Positions 17,373-26,075 of a stretch of DNA of 64,000 nt are shown piece after piece. The translations under genes were made by a program, and so were the position numbers. How positions within the stretch are numbered: position 1 is the first letter of the stretch; every line of letters begins with the position of its first letter. The DNA is from Mycobacterium sp. GA-2829 (GTDB taxonomy: Bacteria; Actinomycetota; Actinomycetes; Mycobacteriales; Mycobacteriaceae), in assembly GCF_001499965.1 (NCBI RefSeq), contig NZ_LQIT01000012.1, positions 1-64,000 on the forward strand. The letters are read 5' to 3'. Under the pieces are notes generated by a model that saw nothing but the letters and a program-made list of their open reading frames with translations, had not been told where the DNA came from and did not search any database.

Positions 17373-19930
17373 TGCCCTGGTTGCGCTCGCGGTGGCTGTA
17401 CTTCCGTCGCGTCCACCTCACCGCGCTGGCCGCCGATTGGCAGAGAACGCTGCTCAGCGTGATCGGCGTGGCCATCGGTGTGACGGTCGTACTCGGCACG
17501 CTGATCCTCAAGGCCGAACTCGCGCGGCCCTTCGATGCGTACGGCCCGGCGCTCGCTCACGCCGCCGATGCAAACGTCATCGAGGTCCGCCCGAATGTCA
17601 GCGGCCGGTTGCCCACCCAGACGGTCGACCGCCTGCGCGCCGAGGTGGGCGGTGCGGCATCGGTGATTCCCGTCGTCGCCGGCCTGACACCGGTCGACAC
17701 ACATCCGACCCGCACCGGGTTCCTCGTACTCGGCGGGTCCTGTCAGATCGAGTCGCTTGTCGGACCGTTCGATTGTCAACGGCGCGCCCGTGACGACGAA
17801 CCCGCGCACGGCCCCGGCGTGCCGCTGCAGATGCCGGCGGTCGTCGCCGAACGGCACGGTCTGCGGCCGGGCAACGAAGTGCGCATCCCCGGCCTGCCCG
17901 CCGGTTCGGCGCACGTGGGGTGGACCTTTGCGGAATTCGACCGCGTCAAGGACATCAACGACGGCTACGTTCTGTTGGCGCCGTCGGTCGACTTCGCCGC
18001 ATGGTTGTTGTCGAGCCCCGGGTACGTGACGGCCGCGTTCGTGCTGCCGCAGCAGGGCGCGAAGATCACCGCGGACGTCGACCGGGTCATCAGCGGCGTC
18101 GCCACGGCAGGGCCGCCGCGTCCGCACCTGCCCGCCATGTTCGAGAACAGCACGCAGAGCTCCAATCTCATTGCGCTGTGCGGAATCATCATCGGAACCC
18201 TGATCGCGGTGAACGCCCTTCTCTTGGCGGTCGAGGAGCGCCGCGCCGTGCTGGGCACCATCGGAGCGATCGGCGCGCGACCGGCCGGGACATTGGGCGG
18301 CATGCTGTGCGAAGGCGCTCTCGTCGGCGCGATGGGCGGACTCTGCGGAGTGCCGACGGGTTTCCTGCTCGGGACGTACCTGGTGGACCGCTTCGGACAA
18401 GCCATGCTGGCGGGTTCCGGCGGCAACATCACCACCCACTTCAGCTGGGTTCTCGTCCCCGTCGGCGCAGCCGCGGGGACCGCCTGCGGGGTCCTCGCGA
18501 TGGCCGGCCCCGCGGTCAACCTGGTCCGTGCCGGCCCGTTGGCGTCGATGGCCAGCGCAGGTGGGGTCCAACGCATCAGGACCATCCCGACTTGGCCGCT
18601 CGTCCTCGGGACCGCCCTGGTGGCCTGCTCGGTCATCGTGTTGCGAATCTTCCGGCGCGGGTCGCTGCCGCTGCAGGTCGGCATCAACGGCATGACGATC
18701 GGCCTGTGCGGGCTGGTGTTGGCGACGGTATGGCTCGCGCCCCGTGTCGCGCGGGTGTCGGTCGGACTGCTGACCACCGTCCGGCCCAGCGTCGGGCGCC
18801 TCCTCGGCGCCGACATCCACCGATACGCATTGTTGTTCGCCTTCTCCACGGCCTTGCTCGCGGAGGGCACCAGCTTCGCGATCGGATCACACAGCATGCA
18901 ACTCCTCGGGGCCGATCAGGTTGCCGCGCAGAAGGCCGAGCGGCTACCCACCGCACTGTTGATAACTGCTCAATCTGTGCTCGACCAGCGGGACGGCCGC
19001 CTGTCCGACGCCGCCTTCGAGATGGTCTCGAACACCGCGGGCGGGCGCAGCGTGGCCTCGCGCCGACAGGCGACGATCTCGTCAGGCGCGCTGTCCCGCC
19101 AAGTGATCGGGGTGACGCCGGGTGATTGGTACAGCTCGGCACTGTACGAGCCGACCGACGCCCCCGACCGGTTCTGGCAGTCCCTGCGAGGCGGCGAGGT
19201 CGGCCTGAGCGAGATCGCCGCCGGCCGCCTCGGCGCCGCCGAGGGGGACGTCGTCAGCCTGCCGACCGTCGACGGGCCCAAGCGGTACCTGGTGGCGGGA
19301 GTGTTCCGTCCACTGATGGTCAACGACGCCGCCGTCGGGGACATCGTGTTGGTCGACGAGGGTCTGGCACGCGAAGACTGGGCGGCCGCCCGCGACCAGG
19401 TCGCGGTGGATTACCCGTCCGCCGCCGACGCGACCGCTCATCGCGACGACTTCCTCGACCTCGACGCCGGGTTGCGGGTGTACGACAACCAGGGGTGGCG
19501 CGTGGCCGCCACCGAAGGGATCAACCGCTTCCTCGCACCGTTCACCGTGGCCGGTTACGTGGTGATGGCGGCGGCCGGCCTCAGCCTGATGAACGTCTTC
19601 GTGCTCGGTCTGCTGCAACGCGGTCGCGAGCGGGCGGTCCTGCGGGCGATCGGTATCACTGCCGGGCAGGAGCAGGCGGTGATCGTCGCCAACGCCTGCC
19701 TGCTCGGCCTCATCGCGGTCGTCGTCGCGGTGTTCGGCGGTGTGGGTCTCACCTACCTGTGGTCACTGGGTTCCCCCGTCTACTACGGCATCGAGATCGA
19801 GTGGGGCCTGCTGCGAGAGCCCGTGCAGACCTCGGCGGCGGCGCTGTTCCTGTTGGTCTTCGCCGCTGCGATATACCCGGTACTTCATTCGCGGCGACTC
19901 GAGACGGTCGAGATCCTGCGCAGCGCCTGA
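17369..19930 (+). CDS. ABC exporter permease with two FtsX domains
   Basis: The product has 853 residues. It has one membrane span near residue 30, an extracytoplasmic domain to about 265, then a bundle of spans holding the first FtsX domain (270-400). Two further spans come at about 410-460, followed by a second extracytoplasmic domain and a final FtsX domain (730-850, AGYVVMAAAGLSLMNVFVLG, then RGRERAVLRAIG). This fused-duplicate layout is common in actinobacterial MacB-like exporters. It is cotranscribed with the ATPase at 16572. The cargo is unknown; the P450/acyltransferase pair nearby hints at a lipid or small-molecule product. Confidence 0.9.
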   Translation: MMPWLRSRWLYFRRVHLTALAADWQRTLLSVIGVAIGVTVVLGTLILKAELARPFDAYGPALAHAADANVIEVRPNVSGRLPTQTVDRLRAEVGGAASVIPVVAGLTPVDTHPTRTGFLVLGGSCQIESLVGPFDCQRRARDDEPAHGPGVPLQMPAVVAERHGLRPGNEVRIPGLPAGSAHVGWTFAEFDRVKDINDGYVLLAPSVDFAAWLLSSPGYVTAAFVLPQQGAKITADVDRVISGVATAGPPRPHLPAMFENSTQSSNLIALCGIIIGTLIAVNALLLAVEERRAVLGTIGAIGARPAGTLGGMLCEGALVGAMGGLCGVPTGFLLGTYLVDRFGQAMLAGSGGNITTHFSWVLVPVGAAAGTACGVLAMAGPAVNLVRAGPLASMASAGGVQRIRTIPTWPLVLGTALVACSVIVLRIFRRGSLPLQVGINGMTIGLCGLVLATVWLAPRVARVSVGLLTTVRPSVGRLLGADIHRYALLFAFSTALLAEGTSFAIGSHSMQLLGADQVAAQKAERLPTALLITAQSVLDQRDGRLSDAAFEMVSNTAGGRSVASRRQATISSGALSRQVIGVTPGDWYSSALYEPTDAPDRFWQSLRGGEVGLSEIAAGRLGAAEGDVVSLPTVDGPKRYLVAGVFRPLMVNDAAVGDIVLVDEGLAREDWAAARDQVAVDYPSAADATAHRDDFLDLDAGLRVYDNQGWRVAATEGINRFLAPFTVAGYVVMAAAGLSLMNVFVLGLLQRGRERAVLRAIGITAGQEQAVIVANACLLGLIAVVVAVFGGVGLTYLWSLGSPVYYGIEIEWGLLREPVQTSAAALFLLVFAAAIYPVLHSRRLETVEILRSA

Positions 19931-19982
19931 CCGCCGAACTCATCTTTTCCGCGTTCGACACTCGCCGCGCCCGCCGCGATCC

Positions 19983-19988
19983 TAGGCT
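19983..19988 (+). promoter_or_regulatory. -10 hexamer TAGGCT for a leaderless LuxR-regulator transcript
   Basis: TAGGCT ends 6 bases before the GTG at 19995, and there is no ribosome site. This spacing equals that seen before tetR, the HIT gene and the decapeptide-repeat gene. Confidence 0.5.
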
Positions 19989-19994
19989 GCTTGA

Positions 19995-22622
19995 GTGTTG
20001 CTGTGCTGGCCGCTGACCGGGCGTTCGGCAGAGATGCAGACGATCGAGGCCGTCGTCTCGGCTCCCGACGTCTCCGGGGTGGTCGTCGGCGGGCCTGCCG
20101 GAGCGGGGAAGAGTCGAGTCCTTCGCGAGGCGCTGTCAGCCCTGAGCGCACGTGGATGTGTCACTCGCTGGGCGGTCGGCACCTCCGCAGCCCGCCTTGT
20201 TCCCCTGGGCGCTCTCGCCGCGTGGACGCAACCCGGGGTCGTCGACACGGTGCAGTTGCTCCACGGCGTGCTCGAGTCGCTGACCGCGGGTGCCCCTGGG
20301 TCGGGCTCCACCGTGGTGCTGGGCCTGGACGACGTCCACCTGTTCGACGAACTCTCGCTGTTCATCGTCCACCAGATCGTCCAGAGGAACGCCGCCAAGG
20401 TCGTGCTCACGATTCGCGACGGCGAACCGGTTGCTCAGGGCGTGGAGGAGATCTGGCGGATCGGCGAATTCGACCGACTCGACCTCCGGCCGTTGACCCT
20501 CGACCAGACCACCACACTGCTCACTGCCGCGTTGGCGGGGTCGGTGGATTCGGAGACCGCCGGGCGGTTGTGGCGTCTGACCGGCGGGAACGCCCTCTAT
20601 CTACGGAACATCGTCGAGAACGAGATCGCCGAGCAGCGGATCGTGCAACACCACGGGTGGTGGCGGTGGATCGGTGAGCCCGTCCTGCCACCGGGCCTCG
20701 TCGAGCTGATCGAATCCCGCATCGGGGTACTTGCCGAACCGGTGAGCGACGTGGTCGACGCGCTCGCGGTCGGCGAGCCGATACCGCTGGAGACGTTGCG
20801 ACGCATCACGGACCCGGCAGCAGTGGAGGAGGCGGACACCCGCGGCCTGATCATGCTGGAGCAGACAGCGGATGAGGTCCAGGTGCGGTTGGCGCATCCC
20901 ATCTACGGCGAGGTACGCCGCAGGCGTGCGGCCCCCACCCGGCTTCGACGACTACGCGGACGGGTCGCCAACGAGCTGGTCGCACCCGAGGGCCGCGACG
21001 ACAACCTCCAACTCGCCGTGCGCCGCGCCGCACTGAGCCTGGAGTCCGACCTCCCACCGGACGGCGACCTCCTCATGCGGGGCGCCAACGGTGCGGTGTG
21101 GCTCGCCGACCTGCCCTTGGCCGATCGCCTCGCCGAGGCGGCAGCGCGCGCCGGTGCGGGGCCGAAGGCTATCTTCGTGCGCGCACATGCGTTGTCGTGG
21201 ATGGGCCGCGGCGAACAGGCGGATACCGTTCTCTCAGACCTCGAGACTCGCGATCTGACCGACCTCGAGCTCGCCAAACTTGCGTTCCTGCGGGCCAGCA
21301 ACGCGTTGTGGACGCTCGGCGATCCGCCTCGCGCGAAGGCGATCATCGACGATGCACTGCGTACGAGCACGTTGCAGGGCGCCGGCTACATCGACGCATT
21401 CCTGAGCGTGTACTGGTTCGCCACGGATCATCCGGACATGGCCAAGGAGGCGGCGAAACATCTTGCATCGGAAGAGCTTCCGCCCGCAGCCGGCGCCGAG
21501 ATCGCCTGGGCGCTCGCGACCATAGCCGCGGACGAGGGCCGCACCACGGCGGCGGTGACCATCGCAGAGTCGGGATACGGCGCGGTGAAACGGTCGTTCG
21601 ATGTTCCGCATCTGAGGTTGAACATCGCCGACGCACACGTGAGCGGACTGCTGCTGGCCGGGCGCATCGAGGACGCTGTCGAAGTGGCCGAGCGGTTCCG
21701 CCGTGAAGCAGAACAGCTCCCCGGAGCGGCCGAAGCGATCGGTGCTGCGATAGCGGGACGAGCCGCTCTCGGCGCCGGCCGCCTCGAGCCGGCGTGCACA
21801 TTGCTCGAACAGGCGGTGGAAAAGCTGTCCGCGACCCACGCGTTGGGCTGGGGGTACCGTTACGACGTCTCGCGCGCGACGGCACTTGCCATGCAGGGTT
21901 CGACGTGCCAAGCAGACGCCGCGCTCGCCACGCTCGACACGCGACAGCGCGCCTTCCGCGAGCTGGACTACGAACTGAGCCTGGCCAGGGCGTGGAATGC
22001 GGCAGGACACGGCGCGGTGAGCGAGGCGATCGCGATCACTACGGCGGCCGCTGAAAGAGCCTCTCTACAGGAACGATTCGCGGGCGAAGTGATCTGTCTG
22101 CAAACCGCCACCCAGTTCGGCGACTGCACCAGCATCACCAGACTGCGCGAATTGGGAGGCATCGTCGAAGGCCCCCGCGTCGGCCTCGCCGAGCGGTTCG
22201 CGGCAGCTCTACACGACGGTGACGCGCGCGAATTATCCGCCGTGTCAGAAGCTTTCGAGCAGATCGGCGACATCGTCGCCGCCCTGGACGCAGCGGCTCA
22301 CGCCGCGCTCGTGTATCGGAGCCAGGGTCGCCGGGGATCCGCCTTCGGGTGCGCGACACGGGCCGAGACACTCGCCGAGCGATGTGGCGCCTGCACGCCG
22401 GCGCTCCGCCGGGTGAGCGAGCCCCTGCCCTTGACCGACCGGGAAGCAGAGGTCGTGATGCTGCTCGCGGAAGGGCTGACCAACCGCGCCGTCGCCGAAC
22501 GCCTGACGCTGTCCGTCCGAACGGTCGAGAGCCACATCTACCGGGCCATGATGAAGACCGGTACGAACAGCCGGGACGAGCTGGCCGCGCTTCATCCGCG
22601 GCGCCGCGCCCGGGCGCAGTAG
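19995..22622 (+). CDS. large AAA-ATPase LuxR-family regulator
   Basis: The product has 875 residues. An N-terminal NTPase has Walker A GPAGAGKS at 33-40 and Walker B VVLGLDDVH near 110. A long helical, TPR-like middle (about 400-780) follows, and then a C-terminal LuxR helix-turn-helix at 811-865 (LPLTDREAEVVMLLAEG, then NRAVAERLTLSVRTVESHIY). This is the LAL/STAND type of activator, often set beside biosynthetic or transport genes it controls. It lies 64 bases after the exporter permease and converges on the BAHD/P450 pair. The start is GTG 19995, probably leaderless. Confidence 0.9.
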   Translation: MLLCWPLTGRSAEMQTIEAVVSAPDVSGVVVGGPAGAGKSRVLREALSALSARGCVTRWAVGTSAARLVPLGALAAWTQPGVVDTVQLLHGVLESLTAGAPGSGSTVVLGLDDVHLFDELSLFIVHQIVQRNAAKVVLTIRDGEPVAQGVEEIWRIGEFDRLDLRPLTLDQTTTLLTAALAGSVDSETAGRLWRLTGGNALYLRNIVENEIAEQRIVQHHGWWRWIGEPVLPPGLVELIESRIGVLAEPVSDVVDALAVGEPIPLETLRRITDPAAVEEADTRGLIMLEQTADEVQVRLAHPIYGEVRRRRAAPTRLRRLRGRVANELVAPEGRDDNLQLAVRRAALSLESDLPPDGDLLMRGANGAVWLADLPLADRLAEAAARAGAGPKAIFVRAHALSWMGRGEQADTVLSDLETRDLTDLELAKLAFLRASNALWTLGDPPRAKAIIDDALRTSTLQGAGYIDAFLSVYWFATDHPDMAKEAAKHLASEELPPAAGAEIAWALATIAADEGRTTAAVTIAESGYGAVKRSFDVPHLRLNIADAHVSGLLLAGRIEDAVEVAERFRREAEQLPGAAEAIGAAIAGRAALGAGRLEPACTLLEQAVEKLSATHALGWGYRYDVSRATALAMQGSTCQADAALATLDTRQRAFRELDYELSLARAWNAAGHGAVSEAIAITTAAAERASLQERFAGEVICLQTATQFGDCTSITRLRELGGIVEGPRVGLAERFAAALHDGDARELSAVSEAFEQIGDIVAALDAAAHAALVYRSQGRRGSAFGCATRAETLAERCGACTPALRRVSEPLPLTDREAEVVMLLAEGLTNRAVAERLTLSVRTVESHIYRAMMKTGTNSRDELAALHPRRRARAQ

Positions 22623-22635
22623 TGTGCCCGCGCCG

Positions 22636-23955
22636 TCAGACGTGGAGTTCACGGTGCAATCGCGGGATCTCGTCGTCCGCACGCTGGAACCGGTGCAGTT
22701 CCGCCCGCATCGACGGGGTCGACATAGCCTCGAAATCGCCCGGCGGCAACAACATCTGGAATACCAGTCCCTGACCGTCCGCACCTTCCATCAGCGCTCC
22801 GAAGCCGGGAACCGGTACCGTCATCAACAACGTCCAGTAGTACGCGGGGGTGCCACCGAACTCGAGGCGGTGCACCCCGAATCGAGTCAGGTTGGTGATC
22901 AGTGGGTTCCACCGCCGCAGGTTGAACGTCCCCGTCACACAGCGAAGGGCGCCCCAGGCCCCGGCGGCGTCCATGAATCGCTGGTTGGCCCGCATATCAC
23001 AGTCCTCGTCCGTGAAACGGTCGAGGTGGTGGCGGATGTCCTCGGCGATCGATGCCGCGGGCTGCCCCCGCCGTAGGTCGACGTTCGTCGTGGTGACGAT
23101 GTTGCCGACGAGCATGGGATCGAGGTTGCACCGAGTCCGCACATTGACGACGAGTGCGAGAGTGCGGCGATCCACCTCGGGTTGCGCTCTCATCAGAGCT
23201 TCACAGACATGGGCACACACGACCTCATTCGTCGACAGCCATCTCCGCGCCGAATAGGCGTCTCGCATGCGGGCCAGTTCGTCGTCCCCGAAGTACATCC
23301 GGACGCTGCGCAACTTCCGCGCATCTCGTACCAGATAGCCTGCCCCGCGCGCGATTTCAGCCAGGCCGAGGCGGCGCACCCCGGGCCGCGCAGCGCCATC
23401 GGCCGGAAGATGCTCATCGAGGTAGGCGGCGCGGTCTTCGACGATCAGGGGCACAGCGAACGGTTCGCCGCGGGCGGCGGCAGTCCATGCTCCCATCAGG
23501 TACATCAACGTCTGCATGTCGCCGATCGCGTGGTGCCAGGAGATCCCGATCGCCGTCGAGTCGTCCGCGAGATGCGTGATGCGGACTGTGCACAACGGAC
23601 CCCACCCCCACCGGGCGGCGACACCGTTCACCGGGTCGACGAGCCATCGCCCGCTGTCTTCGGAAGTCGAGGTGATCGCCTCGTGGAGAGTCCGACCGGA
23701 CGACATCACGGTGAAGGGGACGCCCTGTCCCCCACAGCGAATGCGCATACCGGCACCGCCCATGGCCATGCGGCCCGCGAAGACCGGGACCCCGCCGATC
23801 GCGCGCGCGAACGACCGGCGCAGCGCCCGGGCATCGAGATGGCGCTTGAAGAAGAACACCACGTTCATCGCCAGGTTGGCGACGATGGCGTCCGCGGCAT
23901 CGCAGCGGATCTCCAGCGGATGTGTGCACGTCGGTGCGATCAGTTGGGTCAACAC
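22636..23955 (-). CDS. BAHD-like HxxxD acyltransferase
   Basis: The product has 439 residues. The catalytic HxxxD is HHAIGD at 141-146 (His142, Asp146). NVRTRCNLDP at 271-280 and GNIVTTT match the BAHD/condensation channel motif, and EFGGTPAYYW at 365-374 stands where plant BAHD enzymes have DFGWG. The fold family uses acyl-CoA or carrier-bound acyl groups to esterify alcohols or amines; PapA and condensation domains are relatives. The start is GTG 23955, overlapping the end of the P450 gene by 7 bases. A P450 making a hydroxyl and this enzyme capping it is a natural pairing, but the substrate is unknown. Confidence 0.82.
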   Translation of the reverse strand: MLTQLIAPTCTHPLEIRCDAADAIVANLAMNVVFFFKRHLDARALRRSFARAIGGVPVFAGRMAMGGAGMRIRCGGQGVPFTVMSSGRTLHEAITSTSEDSGRWLVDPVNGVAARWGWGPLCTVRITHLADDSTAIGISWHHAIGDMQTLMYLMGAWTAAARGEPFAVPLIVEDRAAYLDEHLPADGAARPGVRRLGLAEIARGAGYLVRDARKLRSVRMYFGDDELARMRDAYSARRWLSTNEVVCAHVCEALMRAQPEVDRRTLALVVNVRTRCNLDPMLVGNIVTTTNVDLRRGQPAASIAEDIRHHLDRFTDEDCDMRANQRFMDAAGAWGALRCVTGTFNLRRWNPLITNLTRFGVHRLEFGGTPAYYWTLLMTVPVPGFGALMEGADGQGLVFQMLLPPGDFEAMSTPSMRAELHRFQRADDEIPRLHRELHV

Positions 23956-25292
23956 GGCACCTGCCTCCGGCGGGTCAGTATCACTCGCGCCCCGCGTTTG
24001 GGTGTGTGAGAGACGCCGCGGAAATGCGACTTCTCGTCGGGGGCGTCGTCGGTTTGCAGGCGGAACATCCGCAGCACCGTGCGCAGCACGACGTCCATCT
24101 CGACGATGGCGAAGTCGGCCCCCGGACAGCGTCGTTCACCTCCGCCGAACGCCTGCCAACCTGGCGCGGTTCGCTGGGCGCCGACGAAGCGATAGGGATC
24201 GAATCGCTCCGGATCGGGGAAGAGCTCCGGGCTTTCGTGCAGGTCGGCGATGCGTACGAGCACGGTACGACCGCTCGGTATCCGCCATCCGCCGAGTTCG
24301 AGATCCGTTGCGTTGACTCGGCGTCCGGCCACGTCGAGGACGGTGCGCGCGCGAAGCGCCTCTGCGATCGTGGCTCGCCGCAGGGCGCTGCCCCGCTCGT
24401 CGATCTCGGCGACGAGGTCGGCCAGGAGCGCGGGGTGGCGCCGCAGTCTTTCGAAGGTCCACGCCAGCGCCGACGCGGTCGTTTCGTGGCCGGCGCCGAT
24501 GAGCGCCAACAACTCGTCGCAGATGTCCGCCCGGGATAGCTGGGTTCGACCTTCCTGACTGCTCCGGACCAGCAACGCCAGGACATCCGTCCGCTTGCCG
24601 AGTTCTGGATCCGTCTCGGCCTCGTCGATCAGTGTGAGGACGACTCGGTCGTATGCGCCCCGGAAGCGGTTGAGTGCGCCCCAAGGGCTGTGGCGTCCCC
24701 TCCAGAACGACGGCGCGGTCACGAACGCCACCAATGAACCCAACGTCATGAACGGGGGGATGATCGCGCGTAGCTCGTCCGCCCCCGACCCGTCTGCGCC
24801 GAAAACCGTTCGAAGTATCACGTTCAGGCTGATCCGGTTCATCGGTTCGAGGATTCGGAACTCTTTCCCCTCGGGCCACCGGGAACTCTCCCGCACCGTC
24901 TCTTCCTCGACGACCTTCTCGAGGTCCCTCAGGCTGCGGCCGTGAAACGCCGACGCGAGCAACCGGCGCCGTTGGCGATGCGGCTCTCCGTCGAGTCCAA
25001 AGACCGACCCGGGTCCGAACAGATTGCTGAGGTTCGGTTGCACGTTCACCAGTCGTTCCGCGCTCGCGGCGAACACCGCCTTCACTGCCGCCGGATCCGA
25101 TATCACCGCCGTCCGCCCGAACAGGGGGATGTCGAGCTCGAAGACGCGCCCGTACCGGCGGATCCAGGTCCGCATCGCCGTGCGGCGCCGGACAGCGAAT
25201 CGAACCGCCTGAATCATCCTCGGCTCCCCCACGACGGGCACGCTGAACTGCTCGGATGTCCCGCGGGCATCGCTGCTCGTCAAGACGGTCAT
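23949..25292 (-). CDS. cytochrome P450 coupled to the BAHD-like acyltransferase
   Basis: The product has 447 residues. The I-helix is GAGHETT at 266-272, the K-helix EALR at 311-314, and the haem loop FGGGERRCPG at 382-391. The early LVNVQPNLSNLFGPGSVFGL and HRQRRRLLASAFHG read as in the mycobacterial CYP135/CYP138-like group, which I cannot refine further. I chose ATG 25292 with GGAGTG 4 bases upstream; the frame stays open for 65 codons upstream without homology. It is the first gene of a two-gene operon with the acyltransferase. No ferredoxin lies nearby. Confidence 0.88.
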   Translation of the reverse strand: MTVLTSSDARGTSEQFSVPVVGEPRMIQAVRFAVRRRTAMRTWIRRYGRVFELDIPLFGRTAVISDPAAVKAVFAASAERLVNVQPNLSNLFGPGSVFGLDGEPHRQRRRLLASAFHGRSLRDLEKVVEEETVRESSRWPEGKEFRILEPMNRISLNVILRTVFGADGSGADELRAIIPPFMTLGSLVAFVTAPSFWRGRHSPWGALNRFRGAYDRVVLTLIDEAETDPELGKRTDVLALLVRSSQEGRTQLSRADICDELLALIGAGHETTASALAWTFERLRRHPALLADLVAEIDERGSALRRATIAEALRARTVLDVAGRRVNATDLELGGWRIPSGRTVLVRIADLHESPELFPDPERFDPYRFVGAQRTAPGWQAFGGGERRCPGADFAIVEMDVVLRTVLRMFRLQTDDAPDEKSHFRGVSHTPKRGARVILTRRRQVPC

Positions 25293-25458
25293 CGGCACTC
25301 CAATCCACGGCGCTCCCGATCGTCGCGCGTTCCGGACGCGACGACCGCGGTAGGGCACTACTGCAATCGGCGCCGGATGCAGCGGTGGTACTGAGTCGGT
25401 GTGACCCACCACATCTGGATCCCGATTGAATTCCGTCGCTCTGGGTAACCTCCCCCTC
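25293..25458. other. intergenic region upstream of the P450 operon and the small CxxC gene
   Basis: No gene is seen here. It holds the divergent promoters of the P450 operon (minus) and of the small CxxC gene (plus). An 8-base perfect inverted repeat, TCGTCGCG/CGCGACGA (25320-25344, 9-base spacer), lies close to the P450 start. It may be an operator or a 5' UTR hairpin. Confidence 0.4.
25446..25451 (+). promoter_or_regulatory. -10 hexamer TAACCT before the small CxxC gene
   Basis: TAACCT ends 7 bases before GTG 25459 and fits the leaderless pattern seen elsewhere in the window. It could also drive the lipoprotein gene at 25611. Confidence 0.4.
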
Positions 25459-25599
25459 GTGCTCAGCGGGGAAACGACAGTGGCCATCGACGAATGTCAC
25501 GGATGTGGCTACCCACGGTTGGGGCCGGGTCTGTGCGCCCCGTGCCAGTCGTTCTCCACCCTGCCGTTCATGCGGTCAGAGGAACGTTTCACCGGTTAG
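25459..25599 (+). CDS. 46-residue protein with two CxxC pairs (possible zinc ribbon)
   Basis: From GTG 25459 the frame reads MLSGETTVAIDECHGCGYPR and then LGPGLCAPCQSFSTLPF, ending at TAG 25597-25599. Two CxxC pairs ten residues apart (CHGC, CAPC) are what a minimal zinc knuckle or ribbon needs. GTG 25480 is an alternative start. A TANNNT hexamer at 25446 would give a leaderless mRNA. It ends 11 bases before the lipoprotein gene, with which it may be cotranscribed. I recognise no family; the gene is supported by motif and promoter only. Confidence 0.45.
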   Translation: MLSGETTVAIDECHGCGYPRLGPGLCAPCQSFSTLPFMRSEERFTG

Positions 25600-25610
25600 G
25601 AGTCGCGAGT

Positions 25611-26030
25611 ATGCGCACGCAACATCGCCGCATTTCCACCGTCGTAGCGATCGGCGCCGCCGTCCTGTTCACCCCGTTGGCCGTGGCCTGCGGAGGCAGT
25701 GAGGAGTCCGGCGACACCTCGACGTCGGAGACCACCTCGTCCACCACCGCCGTCGCGCCGACGCCCACCACCACCGCGCCCGCGACCTCCCCGGCGGTTC
25801 CGGCCCCGGGGGACACCGGCGGCACGGAAGGCACCGGCGCACCGGCCGCACCCGCCGCGCCGGGCGACACCGGCGTTCCCGCTCCCCCGGCCGGCTCGCC
25901 CGCCGCCGAAAGGGGTCCGTCCACCCAGCCGGAGACCCCGACCATCGCGCCCGGTGAGGGTCCCGCGGTGACCACCACGCCCGAGGACACCCCGCCCGGG
26001 ATGGGCGACGACGAGGGCAGCGGCGACTAG
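25611..26030 (+). CDS. Thr/Pro-rich secreted lipoprotein
   Basis: The product has 139 residues. The signal peptide ends in lipobox LAVAC with Cys27 as the lipidation site. The mature part is low-complexity Ser/Thr then Ala/Pro/Gly (CGGSEESGDTSTSETTSSTT), ending acidic (GMGDDEGSGD). I chose ATG 25611 with AGGAG 12 bases upstream; an upstream in-frame extension would bury the signal peptide. It resembles the lipoprotein at 58466 in lipobox, CGG start and Thr-rich linker, so they are likely paralogues. Thr/Pro stretches in mycobacterial lipoproteins are often O-mannosylated. The function is unknown. Confidence 0.82.
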   Translation: MRTQHRRISTVVAIGAAVLFTPLAVACGGSEESGDTSTSETTSSTTAVAPTPTTTAPATSPAVPAPGDTGGTEGTGAPAAPAAPGDTGVPAPPAGSPAAERGPSTQPETPTIAPGEGPAVTTTPEDTPPGMGDDEGSGD

Positions 26031-26035
26031 CGGTA

Positions 26036-26051
26036 CTGACGTTGACGTCAG
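26036..26051. promoter_or_regulatory. perfect palindrome CTGACGT-TG-ACGTCAG
   Basis: A perfect 7+2+7 inverted repeat lies 25 bases upstream of the flavin oxidoreductase start and 5 bases after the lipoprotein stop. The size and symmetry suit a dimeric repressor such as GntR or TetR. No regulator gene is adjacent. Confidence 0.5.
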
Positions 26052-26075
26052 CGCCTTCAGGGGTATCCCGGGGCG

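Noticed and set aside
25320..25344. TCGTCGCG/CGCGACGA inverted repeat as a firm operator
   Set aside because: Eight-base GC-rich palindromes arise often by chance in DNA of this composition; it is noted only as part of the intergenic description.
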